Positions 53,053-63,353 of a stretch of DNA of 64,000 bases are shown in pieces. The stretch spans positions 170,844 through 234,843 of the forward strand of contig NZ_KB714697.1 of the NCBI RefSeq assembly GCF_000349725.1, read 5' to 3'. Each line of letters starts with the position of its first letter. Positions within the stretch are counted from its first letter, which is position 1. The stretch comes from Ligilactobacillus pobuzihii E100301 = KCTC 13174 (GTDB lineage: Bacteria; Bacillota; Bacilli; Lactobacillales; Lactobacillaceae). The notes below the pieces were generated by a model, which was not told the origin of the DNA, searched no databases, and worked only from the letters and a program-made list of their open reading frames with translations. The translations under genes were made by a program, and so were the position numbers.

Positions 53053-53976
53053 TTAGTTAAAAGCTTCTTCTAACGGTGGAACGACTTGTTTTTTACGTGA
53101 AACAACGCCTGGTAGATCCATTTTATCATTAGCTAAACCTTGGCCAAATGCTTTTTCAACAACGTCTTGTCCAGACCCGATCGCTAATAAACGTGTATTA
53201 GAATCAAGAATATTAGTTACCATCAACAAAAACAAATCATAACCATTGTCTTTATTTTGTTCTTCAATTGCTGAACGTAATTCATTTTCACGTGCAAAAA
53301 CTTCGTTAAGGTCAACTGTATTGACCTGATCAACACGAATAGTCTTGTTACCCATCTCAAATGATTTGGCATCCGAAGTAACCAATTCTTTTGCTGTCTT
53401 GGTAGATAAATTAGTACCTGCCTTTAACATAGCTAACCCATATTCTTCATAATCCACTTCTGCAATTTCAGCTAATTTTTTTCCGACTGCAATATCAACG
53501 TCTGTAGTAGTAGGTGATTTAAATAATAAAGTATCTGAAATAATTGCAGATAACATCAAACCAGCTAAATTTTGTGGAATGTCAACTCCAGATTGTTTGA
53601 ATTCCTTAAAGATGATTGTACTGCTACAGCCAACAGGTTCTGCATGATAGTATAAAGGAGCTGCTGTGGCAAAATTGGCGATCCGATGGTGGTCGATAAC
53701 ATGAGTAACTGTCAAATCACTAATATCATCAACACTTTGTTGTGATTCATTATGATCAACTAAAACTACCTGTTTTGTTTCTGAACCAGCTTCAGAGATC
53801 ACGCGTGGATATGGCTCAGAGAAATGATCAAGTACAAATCTTGTTTCATCATTAGGTTCACCCAAAGCAACAGCTTCAGTTTGCCCACCCAATTGATTCA
53901 ACAAATATGAATATGCCTTGGCAGCAACGATTGCGTCTGTGTCAGGATTTTTGTGTCCAAAAACCAATTCTTTCAT
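53053..53976 (-). CDS. ppaC: Manganese-dependent inorganic pyrophosphatase
   Basis: Family II (DHH) enzyme that hydrolyses pyrophosphate in the cytoplasm. The 307-residue protein has FGHKNPDTDAI with H8, D12 and D14 as metal ligands, D74 in VLVDHNE, the DHH motif at 95-97 (VIDHHRI), and the C-terminal VSRKKQVVPPLEEAF with the substrate-binding RKK. TAAGGAGATA precedes the ATG. It is a single gene with its own terminator. Confidence 0.96.
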   Translation of the reverse strand: MKELVFGHKNPDTDAIVAAKAYSYLLNQLGGQTEAVALGEPNDETRFVLDHFSEPYPRVISEAGSETKQVVLVDHNESQQSVDDISDLTVTHVIDHHRIANFATAAPLYYHAEPVGCSSTIIFKEFKQSGVDIPQNLAGLMLSAIISDTLLFKSPTTTDVDIAVGKKLAEIAEVDYEEYGLAMLKAGTNLSTKTAKELVTSDAKSFEMGNKTIRVDQVNTVDLNEVFARENELRSAIEEQNKDNGYDLFLLMVTNILDSNTRLLAIGSGQDVVEKAFGQGLANDKMDLPGVVSRKKQVVPPLEEAFN

Positions 53977-54060
53977 TGTATAAATATCTCCTTATAATAA
54001 TTAGTCTTAAAGTTTCTAAAAACTTTTACCTTATTAATTAATATTACGTTCTTAAATAGC

Positions 54061-55026
54061 TTATTGCTCTGTAGTAGAATCTGTCAAGCGAGAAATATAA
54101 TCTTTATCTGCTAGATACTGATCAAATTCCTGGAAAAAATTAGCGATCCGAGGGATTTCTCCTTTTCCCTTTCGATAAACATAAGACATTTCAAAAGAAA
54201 TTGTCGGTTCAAATAATGCTGTATAAAAATCACTATCTTCCGTCAGATTAGCCTCTACAAACGAAGCCTGTAAAGCGGTATAGTTGCCTGTACGTCTAGT
54301 AAATCTAAGCAATTGTTCTGGATCTGTAAAACGAGCTGCAAAGTTAGGCGAATCAATATTTTCATTGCGGTAAGCCTCTCTAAGTTGTGTATTTACATAA
54401 AAATCCGTTGGATAACCAACCCAGGGACGGCCCAAAGTATCTTTCAATTTAATACGTCTTCTCTTTTTCAGCTTTTCATTTTGATGTACAAAGACCAAGT
54501 TTTCTGTCAAAATTTTCTTGGTTTCATATGGCTTCCAATTTTTAATGTTTTCGTCTGGCAAATACATAATAGCTAAATCTAACTGATTATTCTCTAACCC
54601 TTCCCAGATCTCTTTACGAGTCAAAGCATATATCGTTAGTTTTATATCGCGATGTCTTTGATAAAAATCACTTACAAAATCAAAGAATACTTCAGTCTCG
54701 ATCGAGGCTAAAATACCAATATTAATTTCCCCTATATCAGGGCTTGTTGATTGTTGTATCTCATCAGTTGCACGGTTTAATGTTTCATAGATCTGATGGG
54801 TAGCATCCAGCATAGTATAACCTGCATCCGATAAATGTAATTTTTTGCCAACTGAATAAAATAAAGGTGCGCCTACATTATTCTCTAATTTTTTTATTTG
54901 CTGAGTCAAAGCGGGTTGTGTGATCCCTAATATTTGAGCAGCTTGCGTATAACTCATAGTTTCCGCTAATTGTAAAAAATAAGTTAACGTTTTCGATGAA
55001 AAAATACTTTCATGCTGTGTTTTCAT
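54061..55026 (-). CDS. LysR-family transcription regulator
   Basis: A 321-residue regulator. The N-terminal helix-turn-helix is YFLQLAETMSYTQAAQILGITQPALTQQIKKLE in two parts; the rest is a periplasmic-binding-like effector domain (INIGILASIETEVFFDF...LAIMYLPDE). AAAAGGGG precedes the ATG on the minus strand. It has a long leader with a 20-bp palindrome at its promoter. No divergent metabolic gene is present, so the target is unknown. Confidence 0.88.
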   Translation of the reverse strand: MKTQHESIFSSKTLTYFLQLAETMSYTQAAQILGITQPALTQQIKKLENNVGAPLFYSVGKKLHLSDAGYTMLDATHQIYETLNRATDEIQQSTSPDIGEINIGILASIETEVFFDFVSDFYQRHRDIKLTIYALTRKEIWEGLENNQLDLAIMYLPDENIKNWKPYETKKILTENLVFVHQNEKLKKRRRIKLKDTLGRPWVGYPTDFYVNTQLREAYRNENIDSPNFAARFTDPEQLLRFTRRTGNYTALQASFVEANLTEDSDFYTALFEPTISFEMSYVYRKGKGEIPRIANFFQEFDQYLADKDYISRLTDSTTEQ

Positions 55027-55057
55027 AAAATACGACCCCTTTTCATGTTGCTCCCAA

Positions 55058-55395
55058 GCAGTTCAAGCTTTTGTGTGCGATACTATGCTGCATATTCAGT
55101 TAAACCCTTTAGAAAAATTTTTACTAGATGCAGTTAATTCAACAATTAATCGTTACTTATCATTATATCAAGTAAAAATTAATTTTTACTAAAACTACAT
55201 CTTTAAATTCGTAGCAACTAATTCTAGCAACAGAAATTTTTAACAAAACTAAATTATTTCTGATATATATAATAAGTTTACACTTTAAAAGTTTTTTTCG
55301 CAAATACCGTTTTCAAACCAGAAAAAGTGACTTAAATTAAATACTAACTTTTGATTAAAAATTATTAACTAAGATTCCTATTGAAGAATATAAAC
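55058..55395. other. AT-rich leader and intergenic region between LysR and pyrE
   Basis: Part of the 445-bp gap. It holds the probable LysR promoter and palindrome (55162-55190) and a related shorter inverted repeat near 55112-55128 (TAG, then AAAATTTT, then CTA). I see no coding sequence or RNA gene in the rest. Confidence 0.5.
55162..55190 (-). promoter_or_regulatory. LysR-gene promoter with 20-bp perfect palindrome
   Basis: On the minus strand TATAAT (55162-55167) lies four bases downstream of the perfect palindrome AGTAAAAATTAATTTTTACT (55171-55190), which covers the spacer and -35 zone. A regulator bound there would block or activate the promoter; LysR autoregulation is the simplest reading. 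Confidence 0.5.
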
Positions 55396-55457
55396 AAAAA
55401 AGATGTAATTGCATATAACATGTCTAATCAAAACGTCAATGCAATTACATCTTTTTT
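55396..55457 (-). terminator. Terminator of the pyr operon
   Basis: A perfect 19-bp stem: AAAAAAGATGTAATTGCAT and its reverse complement, with a 24-base loop. On the minus strand it ends in six T residues, 14 bp after pyrE. Confidence 0.92.
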
Positions 55458-55471
55458 AATTATTACTAACT

Positions 55472-56089
55472 TTATTTCCAAGATTTAGGCGACTTTTTCC
55501 AATCAAGCATCGAATCAACATCTTTTTGCGTAAAGATATTTTTTTCTTGTGCAGCTTCGAGTAATTCTGAGTAGTTCGTTAAAGTATGATAAGTTAATTT
55601 ACTATCTGCAAAGTTTTTATCTAGATCAGCAAGCTGATAATTAAAAATACCAACTACACCTATCACATTCGCTTGTTCATGCTGTAATGCCGTCGCTGCT
55701 TTTAGCACACTACCACCAGTCGAAAGTAAATCATCGATCAAAACCACTTTTTGACCTGCTTTCAATACACCTTCTGTTTGCTTACCTTTACCATGATCCT
55801 TAGGTTTTGAACGAACATAGATCATCGGTAGCTCTAATTCATCTGCTACCCAAGCAGCATGTGGTATCCCAGCAGTTGCGGTCCCAGCGATAACTTCAGC
55901 ATCAGGATAATTACTTAAGATCAGTTTTGCCATTCCTGTAGCAATCATTTTCCTAACGTGTGGGTAACTGATCGTTAAACGGTTATCACAGTATATCGGA
56001 CTTTTGATCCCACTTGCCCAAATAAATGGGTCATTCGGTGATAGTTTAACAGCTTCAATATCTAATAGTTCTTCAGCGATCTTCTTCAA
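55472..56089 (-). CDS. pyrE: Orotate phosphoribosyltransferase
   Basis: Joins orotate and PRPP to give OMP, step five of UMP synthesis. The 205-residue protein has ASGIKSPIYCDNRLTIS near residue 28 and the PRPP loop VVLIDDLLSTGGS near 118. An ATG at 56101 is in frame but has GGAAGG touching it; the TTG at 56089 has this site about eight bases away and gives the usual start (MKKIAEELLDIEAV), so I choose TTG. It overlaps pyrF by 17 bp and is the last gene of the operon. Confidence 0.95.
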   Translation of the reverse strand: MKKIAEELLDIEAVKLSPNDPFIWASGIKSPIYCDNRLTISYPHVRKMIATGMAKLILSNYPDAEVIAGTATAGIPHAAWVADELELPMIYVRSKPKDHGKGKQTEGVLKAGQKVVLIDDLLSTGGSVLKAATALQHEQANVIGVVGIFNYQLADLDKNFADSKLTYHTLTNYSELLEAAQEKNIFTQKDVDSMLDWKKSPKSWK

Positions 56090-56798
56090 GGTGTTTCCCA
56101 TCCTTCCATAATCTTTTTACTTTACAATAAGTTTCGTATGGTTGCGTTGCTTGAGTGATACTACGACCGACTACGATCATTGAAGCTTTTAAGCTCGCTG
56201 CTTGATCAGGAGAAACGACCCTTTTTTGGTCATCATGATCATCAGAAGCTAAACGAATTCCAGGGGTCACAGTTAAAAAATCATTATTAGTTTGTTCTTT
56301 GATTTGTTTTGCTTCAAATGCAGAGCAAACTACACCATCTAAACCTGCTTTTTCAGCCAGTTTAGCATAATTATTCACACTTTGTTCCATGCTAACATTA
56401 GTCAATTGTTCTTTTTTTAGCATTTCTTGAGAAGTCGAAGTAAGTTGAGTGATAGCTAGGATCTTAGTTTTACCTAAACTGTCACTCATACCTTTCTTAG
56501 CAGCTTTCATCATTTGTAGACCGCCACTAGCATGGATTGTAGTTAAAGTAACTTTTAACTTTGAAATACTTCGCATAGCCGCTTCAACCGTATGCGGAAT
56601 ATCATGGCATTTTAAGTCTAGAAAAACATCATAGCCACGGTCATTCATATCTTTTATCAGATCCGGCCCACACCGATAAAATAACTCCATTCCAATTTTG
56701 ACAAACAACTTTTCGTTCTTAGGAAACTGTTCTAAAAAAGTATCCACACTTTTTTGGTCTGGAAAATCTAAAGCAATTATTGGTCTATCTTCTTTCAT
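56073..56798 (-). CDS. pyrF: Orotidine 5'-phosphate decarboxylase
   Basis: Decarboxylates OMP to UMP, the final step. The 241-residue protein has the active-site set in IIALDFPD (first Asp), FVKIGMELFY and FLDLKCHDIPHTV (Asp-Lys-x-x-Asp), and TPGIRLASDDHDDQKR with the phosphate-binding loop. The frame runs to 56867, but AAAGGAAG eight bases before the ATG at 56798 fixes the start. It overlaps pyrD by 14 bp and pyrE by 17 bp. Confidence 0.96.
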   Translation of the reverse strand: MKEDRPIIALDFPDQKSVDTFLEQFPKNEKLFVKIGMELFYRCGPDLIKDMNDRGYDVFLDLKCHDIPHTVEAAMRSISKLKVTLTTIHASGGLQMMKAAKKGMSDSLGKTKILAITQLTSTSQEMLKKEQLTNVSMEQSVNNYAKLAEKAGLDGVVCSAFEAKQIKEQTNNDFLTVTPGIRLASDDHDDQKRVVSPDQAASLKASMIVVGRSITQATQPYETYCKVKRLWKDGKHLEEDR

Positions 56799-57732
56799 CT
56801 CGAAACTTCCTTTTGATTTGGTCTGATAATTCCTGCAAATTATTGACATTGGCTTTATCCATTTCACTTTCTAGCTCAGATAAAATATGCCAACAAGCCG
56901 CTGGGTCCTTAAATTGTGCACTTCCAATCTGAACAGCACTAGCACCAGCTAAGTACATTTCAAGTACATCTAGTGCACTAGAAATCCCACCAACACCAAT
57001 GATCGGTATATTGACTACATGAGCTACCTGATAAATCATTCGAATTGCCAATGGTAAGATGCCAGGCCCTGACCAACCACCCATTTGGTTACCAACTAAC
57101 GTTTTTTTAGTAACTGGATCGATCCTCATTCCATACAAGGTGTTGATCATCGTTAATCCATCTGCTCCACCTTCTTGTGCTGCACGAGCACACGCAACGA
57201 TATCAGTAACATTGGGCGTTAATTTAACATAAAGCGGAACCGCGATAATTTCTTTCACTGCCGCTGTCAGTTTTTGAATAACCTTGGGATCAACGCCAAA
57301 TTGCATACCGCCTTCAGCAACATTGGGACAAGAAACATTGAGTTCTAAGGCATCAATTAAACCTGGAGCAGCAAAATGTTGAGCAACAAACAAGTAATCT
57401 TCAAAGCTTTCTCCGGCAATGCTTGCAATAATAGGTAATTTGCTATAGTGCTTTCTTAAGGTGGGTATCTTTTCATTGACCACATTTTTTACTCCTGGGT
57501 TAGTCAGGCCAACGGAATTCAAAACGCCATCTTGTAAAACAACAATTTGTGGTTGTAAGTTTCCTTTCTTAGGATCTTTAGTCGTAGTTTTTAAGACTAT
57601 TGCCCCTAATTCGTTCAGATCATTAGTCTTAGTGATATCCCCATCACCAAAACCAAAGCTACCACTGGCAGGCATGATCGGATTTTTCAAAGAAAGCCCA
57701 GGTAATTCAACTGCTAACCGTGTATTATTCAT
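56785..57732 (-). CDS. pyrD: Dihydroorotate dehydrogenase, PyrDB-type catalytic subunit
   Basis: Oxidises dihydroorotate to orotate with FMN. The 315-residue class 1 protein has NPIMPASGSFGFG near 18, the catalytic cysteine C135 in LNVSCPN, TPNVTDI, and GPGILPLAIRMIYQV, which resembles the B-type (NAD-linked) branch. B-type enzymes normally need the iron-sulphur/FAD subunit PyrK, whose gene usually lies directly upstream; here the 65-bp gap to carB contains none. The start is ATG 57732 (AAAGGAAG seven bases upstream), not the preceding TTG. Confidence 0.93.
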   Translation of the reverse strand: MNNTRLAVELPGLSLKNPIMPASGSFGFGDGDITKTNDLNELGAIVLKTTTKDPKKGNLQPQIVVLQDGVLNSVGLTNPGVKNVVNEKIPTLRKHYSKLPIIASIAGESFEDYLFVAQHFAAPGLIDALELNVSCPNVAEGGMQFGVDPKVIQKLTAAVKEIIAVPLYVKLTPNVTDIVACARAAQEGGADGLTMINTLYGMRIDPVTKKTLVGNQMGGWSGPGILPLAIRMIYQVAHVVNIPIIGVGGISSALDVLEMYLAGASAVQIGSAQFKDPAACWHILSELESEMDKANVNNLQELSDQIKRKFRDERR

Positions 57733-57761
57733 CAACTTGCTTCCTTTCTATCCTTTGATTG

Positions 57762-57773
57762 GAACGGCCGTTC
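57762..57773. repeat. 12-bp palindrome between carB and pyrD
   Basis: GAACGGCCGTTC is a perfect, GC-rich palindrome in a short AT-rich gap. It has no loop, so it looks more like a protein site than a hairpin. Possibly chance. Confidence 0.35.
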
Positions 57774-57797
57774 TTTTCCATCTTACAAATTTTATCC

Positions 57798-60700
57798 TTA
57801 AAGAGGAACCGTTGTTAAAAATTGCCCTTCTAAAGCTACTAACAAAGCCTCGACCGTGTCTAATGATGTTAATAACACAATGTTATGTGCAACTGCATTT
57901 TGTCTGATCATGAAACCATCAGAATTCTTAGCCACGTCTGTCCCCATCGTGTTGACTACCAGATCGATCCTTTCATCTGAAATAACGTCCATGATGCCAT
58001 CATTATCTGATTTTTCATTTTCACCGATCTTATCCACCAATGTTGGATATAATTTTTGTTGGTTTAACAATTCAGCTGTTCCCTGGGTCGCATATAAACG
58101 ATATCCGATCCGTGTAAAACGTTGTGCGATCGAAACTAGACGCTGTTTATCTTCATCACTAACTGTTAATAATACATTCCCATTTGCGGGGATAGAAAGT
58201 CCCGCCCCTTGAAAAGCTTTTAATAAAGCATTGGCATATTTCCTGTCACTGCCCATGACTTCTCCTGTTGATTTCATTTCTGGTCCTAAGAAACTATCAC
58301 TATCATTAAGTTTACTGAAGGAAAAAACAGGCGCTTTAACGTACTTCATTTTAGGCTCTGGTAACAAGCCAGTTGTTAAATTTTGTTTTGCCAATGTTTC
58401 ACCTAATGCAATACGTGTTGCAACTTGAGCCATTTGAAGCCCAGTCACTTTACTTAAAAATGGTACAGTCCGGCTAGCCCGCGGGTTAACTTCTAACACA
58501 TAGACTTGTTCTTTAACGATAATAAATTGAACATTCATGATCCCTACGCAATTTAACGAAGTAGCTAATTTGCTAGTGATCTCGACGATTTGTTGTTTTA
58601 CTTTATCACTTAAATGTTGTGGAGGATAAACTGCCATCGAATCTCCCGAGTGAACACCTGCTCGCTCAATGTGTTCCATAATACCAGGCAACAAGACATC
58701 ATGACCATCGCATAAAGCATCAACTTCACACTCACGTCCTTTTAAATACTGATCGATCAAAATCGGACGTTCGCCAACTGTGGCCATATTTTCTTCCAGA
58801 TAATCCAACAATTCTTGTTTATTTGCGACAATTTGCATTGCCCTTCCACCTAAGACATAACTTGGGCGAACTAGTACTGGATACCCAATTTCTTTCGCAC
58901 CAGCCACAGCTTCTTTAGTTGAATGTGCGATTTTTCCTTGTGGTTGTAAGAGGTCTAATTTCTTGATCAACTGATCGAATTCATCGCGGTCTTCTGCTTG
59001 ATTCAATGACTCTAAACTAGTTCCTAAAATGTTGACACCTCGCTTAGCCAAGGGTTCCGCTAAATTGATAGCAGTTTGTCCACCAAATTGCAAGATCACT
59101 CCCAATGGATCTTCTAAGTCGATCACATCCAAGACCTTTTCAGGTGTGAGTGGTTCAAAATATAACTTATCTGAAACTGAAAAGTCGGTCGAAACCGTTT
59201 CGGGATTTGAATTCATCACGATAGCCTCATATCCAGCCTTACGCAAGGCTTTAACACAATGAACCGTCGCATAGTCGAATTCAACACCTTGCCCAATTCT
59301 GATCGGACCTGAACCAATAACTAAAACTGATTTTTTGTCATTATCGACACTTTCATTAAACTCCCCATAAGTACTATAGAAATAAGGCGTATCTGATTCA
59401 AATTCAGCTGCACATGTGTCGACCATTTTATAAGCAGGTAACAAGTTATTTTCATGTCGCAGATCTCTGACTTTATTTTCATCGACCTTCCACAAGCGTG
59501 CCATTGTTTCATCACTTACACCATAATATTTGGCTTCTTGCAAAAAATTAATATCCATAACGTGGTCAGGCGCTTGTTTTTCAAGTTCGATCAAGTGTAA
59601 TACGATATCTAAGAAATATTGATTGATCTTAGTATAGCCAGCGACTTCATTTAACGACCATCCCCGCCGTAATGCTTCAGCAACATAAAATAAGCGTTCA
59701 TCGGTGGCATGGACTAAGTACTTAGCGAGAATTTCATCGCTTTTCTGGCTGATTTTAGGCCAACTAAGGTCATGAGTGGAGACTTCTAAGGATTGAATCG
59801 CTTTAGACAAAGCTTCTTCCAAATTCCGTCCAATTGCCATCACTTCACCTGTCGCCTTCATTTGTGTACCAATGGAGTGATCTGCCTGTGTAAACTTATC
59901 AAATGGCCAACGTGGGATCTTTGCAACTACATAGTCCAAAGCTGGTTCAAATTCAGCATAGGTCGTTTTCGTGACCGGATTTTTAATTTCAGTCAAATTA
60001 AGACCTACTGCGATCTTAGCCGCCACCTTAGCGATCGGATAGCCCGTCGCTTTAGACGCTAAGGCTGATGAACGTGAAACACGCGGGTTAACTTCGATCA
60101 CATAATATTCCATACTATCAGTTGAAAGGGCTAATTGAACATTGCAACCACCTTCAATTTTTAAAGCACGGATCAACTTCAACGCACAATCACGTAACAT
60201 CTGGTATTCTTGGTCACTCAGTGTTTGGGTCGGTGCAAAAACGATCGAATCCCCAGTATGGACTCCGACCGGATCAAAATTTTCCATAGAGCAGACAACT
60301 AAAGCATTATTTGCAGCATCACGCATTACTTCAAACTCGATCTCACGGAATCCTGCGATCGATTGTTCGATCAAACACTGGCTGGTTGGCGAGAGCTCTA
60401 ATCCGTTACCCACGACCTGCGTTAATTCAGTAGAGTTATAGCAAATTCCTCCACCTGTACCGCCCATAGTGAAAGCTGGACGAACGATCACTGGATAACC
60501 GGCTTGTTGAGCAAATGCGAGTGCTTCTTCTACTTGTTGGACAGTTTTTGAAGCAGGCACTGGTTCGTTTAGTTCATTCATCAACTGTTTAAACTTTTCC
60601 CGGTCTTCTGCTTGGGAAATTGATTCTAAACCAGTTCCAAGTAACTTAACGTTCATCTCTTCTAACACACCATTATCAGCTAGTGCAACTGCTAAGTTCA

Positions 60701-60986
60701 AAGCAACTTGTCCGCCTAAAGTTGGTAACAATGCATCGGGTGCTTCTTGTCTAATGATTTTAGTAACAGATTCTACAGTCAAAGGTTCAAGATAAACTTG
60801 ATCAGCAATTTCGTGATCAGTCATGATCGTAGCTGGATTAGAATTGACCAACACTACCTGATAACCTTCTTCACGTAAAGCTAAGCACGCTTGTGTTCCT
60901 GAATAATCAAATTCTGCGGCTTGTCCAATAATAATTGGCCCTGAACCGAGGACTAAGATCTTAGAGATATCATTTCTTTTTGGCAA
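57798..60986 (-). CDS. carB: Carbamoyl-phosphate synthase large subunit
   Basis: Makes carbamoyl phosphate from bicarbonate, ammonia and two ATP. The 1062-residue protein has two homologous ATP-grasp halves (starting [20 protein letters not shown] and [20 protein letters not shown]), an oligomerisation domain about 400-550, and a C-terminal MGS-like allosteric domain (from about 930). Its TTG start follows AAGGAGG and overlaps carA by 17 bp. The position inside the pyr operon marks it as the pyrimidine-linked enzyme. Confidence 0.97.
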   Translation of the reverse strand: MPKRNDISKILVLGSGPIIIGQAAEFDYSGTQACLALREEGYQVVLVNSNPATIMTDHEIADQVYLEPLTVESVTKIIRQEAPDALLPTLGGQVALNLAVALADNGVLEEMNVKLLGTGLESISQAEDREKFKQLMNELNEPVPASKTVQQVEEALAFAQQAGYPVIVRPAFTMGGTGGGICYNSTELTQVVGNGLELSPTSQCLIEQSIAGFREIEFEVMRDAANNALVVCSMENFDPVGVHTGDSIVFAPTQTLSDQEYQMLRDCALKLIRALKIEGGCNVQLALSTDSMEYYVIEVNPRVSRSSALASKATGYPIAKVAAKIAVGLNLTEIKNPVTKTTYAEFEPALDYVVAKIPRWPFDKFTQADHSIGTQMKATGEVMAIGRNLEEALSKAIQSLEVSTHDLSWPKISQKSDEILAKYLVHATDERLFYVAEALRRGWSLNEVAGYTKINQYFLDIVLHLIELEKQAPDHVMDINFLQEAKYYGVSDETMARLWKVDENKVRDLRHENNLLPAYKMVDTCAAEFESDTPYFYSTYGEFNESVDNDKKSVLVIGSGPIRIGQGVEFDYATVHCVKALRKAGYEAIVMNSNPETVSTDFSVSDKLYFEPLTPEKVLDVIDLEDPLGVILQFGGQTAINLAEPLAKRGVNILGTSLESLNQAEDRDEFDQLIKKLDLLQPQGKIAHSTKEAVAGAKEIGYPVLVRPSYVLGGRAMQIVANKQELLDYLEENMATVGERPILIDQYLKGRECEVDALCDGHDVLLPGIMEHIERAGVHSGDSMAVYPPQHLSDKVKQQIVEITSKLATSLNCVGIMNVQFIIVKEQVYVLEVNPRASRTVPFLSKVTGLQMAQVATRIALGETLAKQNLTTGLLPEPKMKYVKAPVFSFSKLNDSDSFLGPEMKSTGEVMGSDRKYANALLKAFQGAGLSIPANGNVLLTVSDEDKQRLVSIAQRFTRIGYRLYATQGTAELLNQQKLYPTLVDKIGENEKSDNDGIMDVISDERIDLVVNTMGTDVAKNSDGFMIRQNAVAHNIVLLTSLDTVEALLVALEGQFLTTVPL

Positions 60987-62046
60987 GTTGTTCCTCCTTA
61001 TGTGTATCGATCATGGAAATAAAGTCATCAAAAACTTCGACTGCGTCATGAGGTCCGGGGCTAGCATCTGGGTGAAATTGCACTGAAGCTGCTGGATATT
61101 TTTTATGCCGTAAACCTTCCACTGTATCGTCATTTAACTCGACATAAGTTTCGATCAATTCCATATTTTCTAATGAAGCTGGTTCGACCGCATAGCCATG
61201 ATTTTGTGAAGTGAAAAGTGATCTGCCTGTCGCAATTTCTTTAACTGGGTGGTTAAATCCACGATGGCCAAACTTCATTTTGAATGTTTGCGCACCATTT
61301 GCTAAAGCAAACAACTGATGTCCCAAACAGATCCCAAACAATACCGTTTGTTGTTGTAAGTTTTGAATGGTTGCGATCGTATCTGGGAAATCTTGTGGAT
61401 CTCCAGGACCATTCGAAAGTAAAACACCATCTGGTTTAAAGCTTAAGATCTGTGCAGCCGTATAAGTGGCAGGTACAACTACAATATTACAGTTGCGTTT
61501 GATCAACTCACGCAAGATACTTTGCTTAGTACCATAATTGATCACTACTATTCGGTATCCTTCACCTGGTATCATATAGGGTTGTGTTTGTGCTTTGATC
61601 GCCAAAGCAAAAGGAGCTGATTTTTGCCGAGACATTTGAGTAGGAACATCATCGACTAACTGTGCTTTCATTGCACCAGATCTCCGGAGCTTTTGCGCGA
61701 TGGCGCGGGTATCTACCCCACTGATCCCTGGTATATCTTGTTGTTTTAAAAATTGATCTAAAGTTGCAGTAGACCGCCAACTGTCAATTACCCGTGCTAG
61801 TTGTCGACACACAACTCCTGCACAATTAGACTGAATGTCTTCACTATCGGCCAAGGACACCCCATAGTTTCCGATCAAAGGATTTGTAAAGACTAAAATC
61901 TGGCTTGCATAAGAATCATCTGTGATCGCTTCTTGATAACCAGTCATACCTGTAGTAAAAACTAATTCACCCTCAGAAACTCTTGTCGCTCCGAATGCTT
62001 GACCTTGATAGATCGTTCCATCCTCTAAAACTAAATAACGTTTCAT
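60970..62046 (-). CDS. carA: Carbamoyl-phosphate synthase small (glutaminase) subunit
   Basis: Releases ammonia from glutamine for CarB. The 358-residue protein has the N-terminal CPSase domain ([16 protein letters not shown]) and a class I amidotransferase with the nucleophile in [13 protein letters not shown] and the His in [13 protein letters not shown]. The usual HPE is HPD here. A GTG at 62058 is in frame, but AGGAGTG lies 11 bases before the ATG at 62046, which I use. It is 14 bp after pyrC and overlaps carB by 17 bp. Confidence 0.95.
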   Translation of the reverse strand: MKRYLVLEDGTIYQGQAFGATRVSEGELVFTTGMTGYQEAITDDSYASQILVFTNPLIGNYGVSLADSEDIQSNCAGVVCRQLARVIDSWRSTATLDQFLKQQDIPGISGVDTRAIAQKLRRSGAMKAQLVDDVPTQMSRQKSAPFALAIKAQTQPYMIPGEGYRIVVINYGTKQSILRELIKRNCNIVVVPATYTAAQILSFKPDGVLLSNGPGDPQDFPDTIATIQNLQQQTVLFGICLGHQLFALANGAQTFKMKFGHRGFNHPVKEIATGRSLFTSQNHGYAVEPASLENMELIETYVELNDDTVEGLRHKKYPAASVQFHPDASPGPHDAVEVFDDFISMIDTHKEEQLAKKK

Positions 62047-62060
62047 TTTACTCTTCACTC

Positions 62061-63353
62061 CTATCGTTGATTATTCTGCTTTGTTTCGGCTTGATACACG
62101 ACATTACCGTTGACCATAGTTAAAATCGTCCTGGCACTCACTTTTTGTCCAGTAAATGGTGTGTTGTTTGCTTTAGAGCAATATTTACTATCTGACAATT
62201 GTTCTTCGAAATGAAGATCAAAAATCGCTAGATCAGCTCGTTTACCGGGTAAGATCTTGCCCGTATCTGACAAACCTAAGGTATCTGCCACACGCGTACT
62301 CAAAAGCAATAACAATTGCACTAAAGACATTTTTTTAGTACATACGAGCTGTGTATATAAGGTCGCAAAGGCTGTTTCACTACCAGTGATCCCAAAAGCT
62401 GCCTGCTTAAGCCCGCCTGCTTTATCTTGTATTGTATGAGGAGCATGATCAGTGGCAATAATGTCGATCGTATGATCTAATATCCCCAGTAGTAACGCTT
62501 CTTGGTCAGCCTTAGACCGGAGAGGAGGATTCATTTTATAATTTGTGTCATCTTGTTTGATATCATCTTCCGTGAGTAACAAGTGGTGTGGCGTAACTTC
62601 ACAGCTCACGTTTATCCCTGATGTTTTTGCTTGACGGATCAAAGCAACTGTTTCCTTAGTTGAAATATGGCAAACATGGTAGTGTACACCTGTTTGTTGA
62701 GCAATCAAGAGATCACGTGCCACTTGAGTTGACTCGCTCAGCGCTGGAATACCTGCTAATGATAATTGACGTGCGGTTGGGCCTTGGTTGATCACACCGT
62801 GGTCAAACAAGCTATTATCTTGTGCGTGAACAGCGATCATCATGTCGGCTTTAACCGCGCGTTTGCAGGCTGCATACATAGTTGACGCTTTTTGTATCCC
62901 CTGACCGTCATTGCTCAGAGCAAAAGCACCCGCTTTCTTCATTCCAGCAAAATCATTTAAAGTTTCACTAGTCAAATCTTTGGTGACCGGTGCATACTGT
63001 AAAACACGGACACATCCCTTATCCGCATTAGCCTGGCACATTTGCTGAATACTTTTTGGAGTATTGGGTACTGGCTGAACGTTTGCCATCGCACATACTG
63101 TTGTATACCCTCCGTGTGCTGCAGCCATCGTTCCACTAACCAGATCTTCTTTTCTAGTTTGCCCGGGTTCACGATAGTGCACATGGGCATCGATCAATCC
63201 CGGACTGACTACCATGCCACTTGCATCGATCGTCTGAGGTGCAGTCAGATTTTGTCCGATCGCACTGATTTTTCCATTTTGAACTAAAACATCAACTTGT
63301 TCAAAATGTTCTCCTAACAAGACTTGGCCATTTTTGATCACCGTTTGTTGCAC
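62061..63353 (-). CDS. pyrC: Dihydroorotase
   Basis: Closes carbamoyl aspartate to dihydroorotate. The 430-residue class I enzyme has the zinc-binding [16 protein letters not shown] near residue 55, a later histidine in [14 protein letters not shown], and the catalytic Asp in [10 protein letters not shown]. The C-terminal part closes the amidohydrolase barrel ([11 protein letters not shown]). The start is GTG with GGGGGG six bases upstream. It overlaps pyrB by 16 bp. Confidence 0.96.
   Translation of the reverse strand: MQQTVIKNGQVLLGEHFEQVDVLVQNGKISAIGQNLTAPQTIDASGMVVSPGLIDAHVHYREPGQTRKEDLVSGTMAAAHGGYTTVCAMANVQPVPNTPKSIQQMCQANADKGCVRVLQYAPVTKDLTSETLNDFAGMKKAGAFALSNDGQGIQKASTMYAACKRAVKADMMIAVHAQDNSLFDHGVINQGPTARQLSLAGIPALSESTQVARDLLIAQQTGVHYHVCHISTKETVALIRQAKTSGINVSCEVTPHHLLLTEDDIKQDDTNYKMNPPLRSKADQEALLLGILDHTIDIIATDHAPHTIQDKAGGLKQAAFGITGSETAFATLYTQLVCTKKMSLVQLLLLLSTRVADTLGLSDTGKILPGKRADLAIFDLHFEEQLSDSKYCSKANNTPFTGQKVSARTILTMVNGNVVYQAETKQNNQR

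Noticed and set aside
54009-54026. AAAGTTT/AAACTTT hairpin upstream of ppaC
   Set aside because: Only 7 bp of AT-rich pairing in a very AT-rich leader; not distinguishable from chance.
56541-56552. Half-site AGTTAAAGTAAC inside pyrF as a regulatory site
   Set aside because: It encodes a normal conserved PyrF segment (KVTLTT on the minus strand), so it may be coincidence; only mentioned as a recurrence.
57798-60441. Several plus-strand frames opposite carB
   Set aside because: Shadows of the long, GC-richer carB coding sequence.
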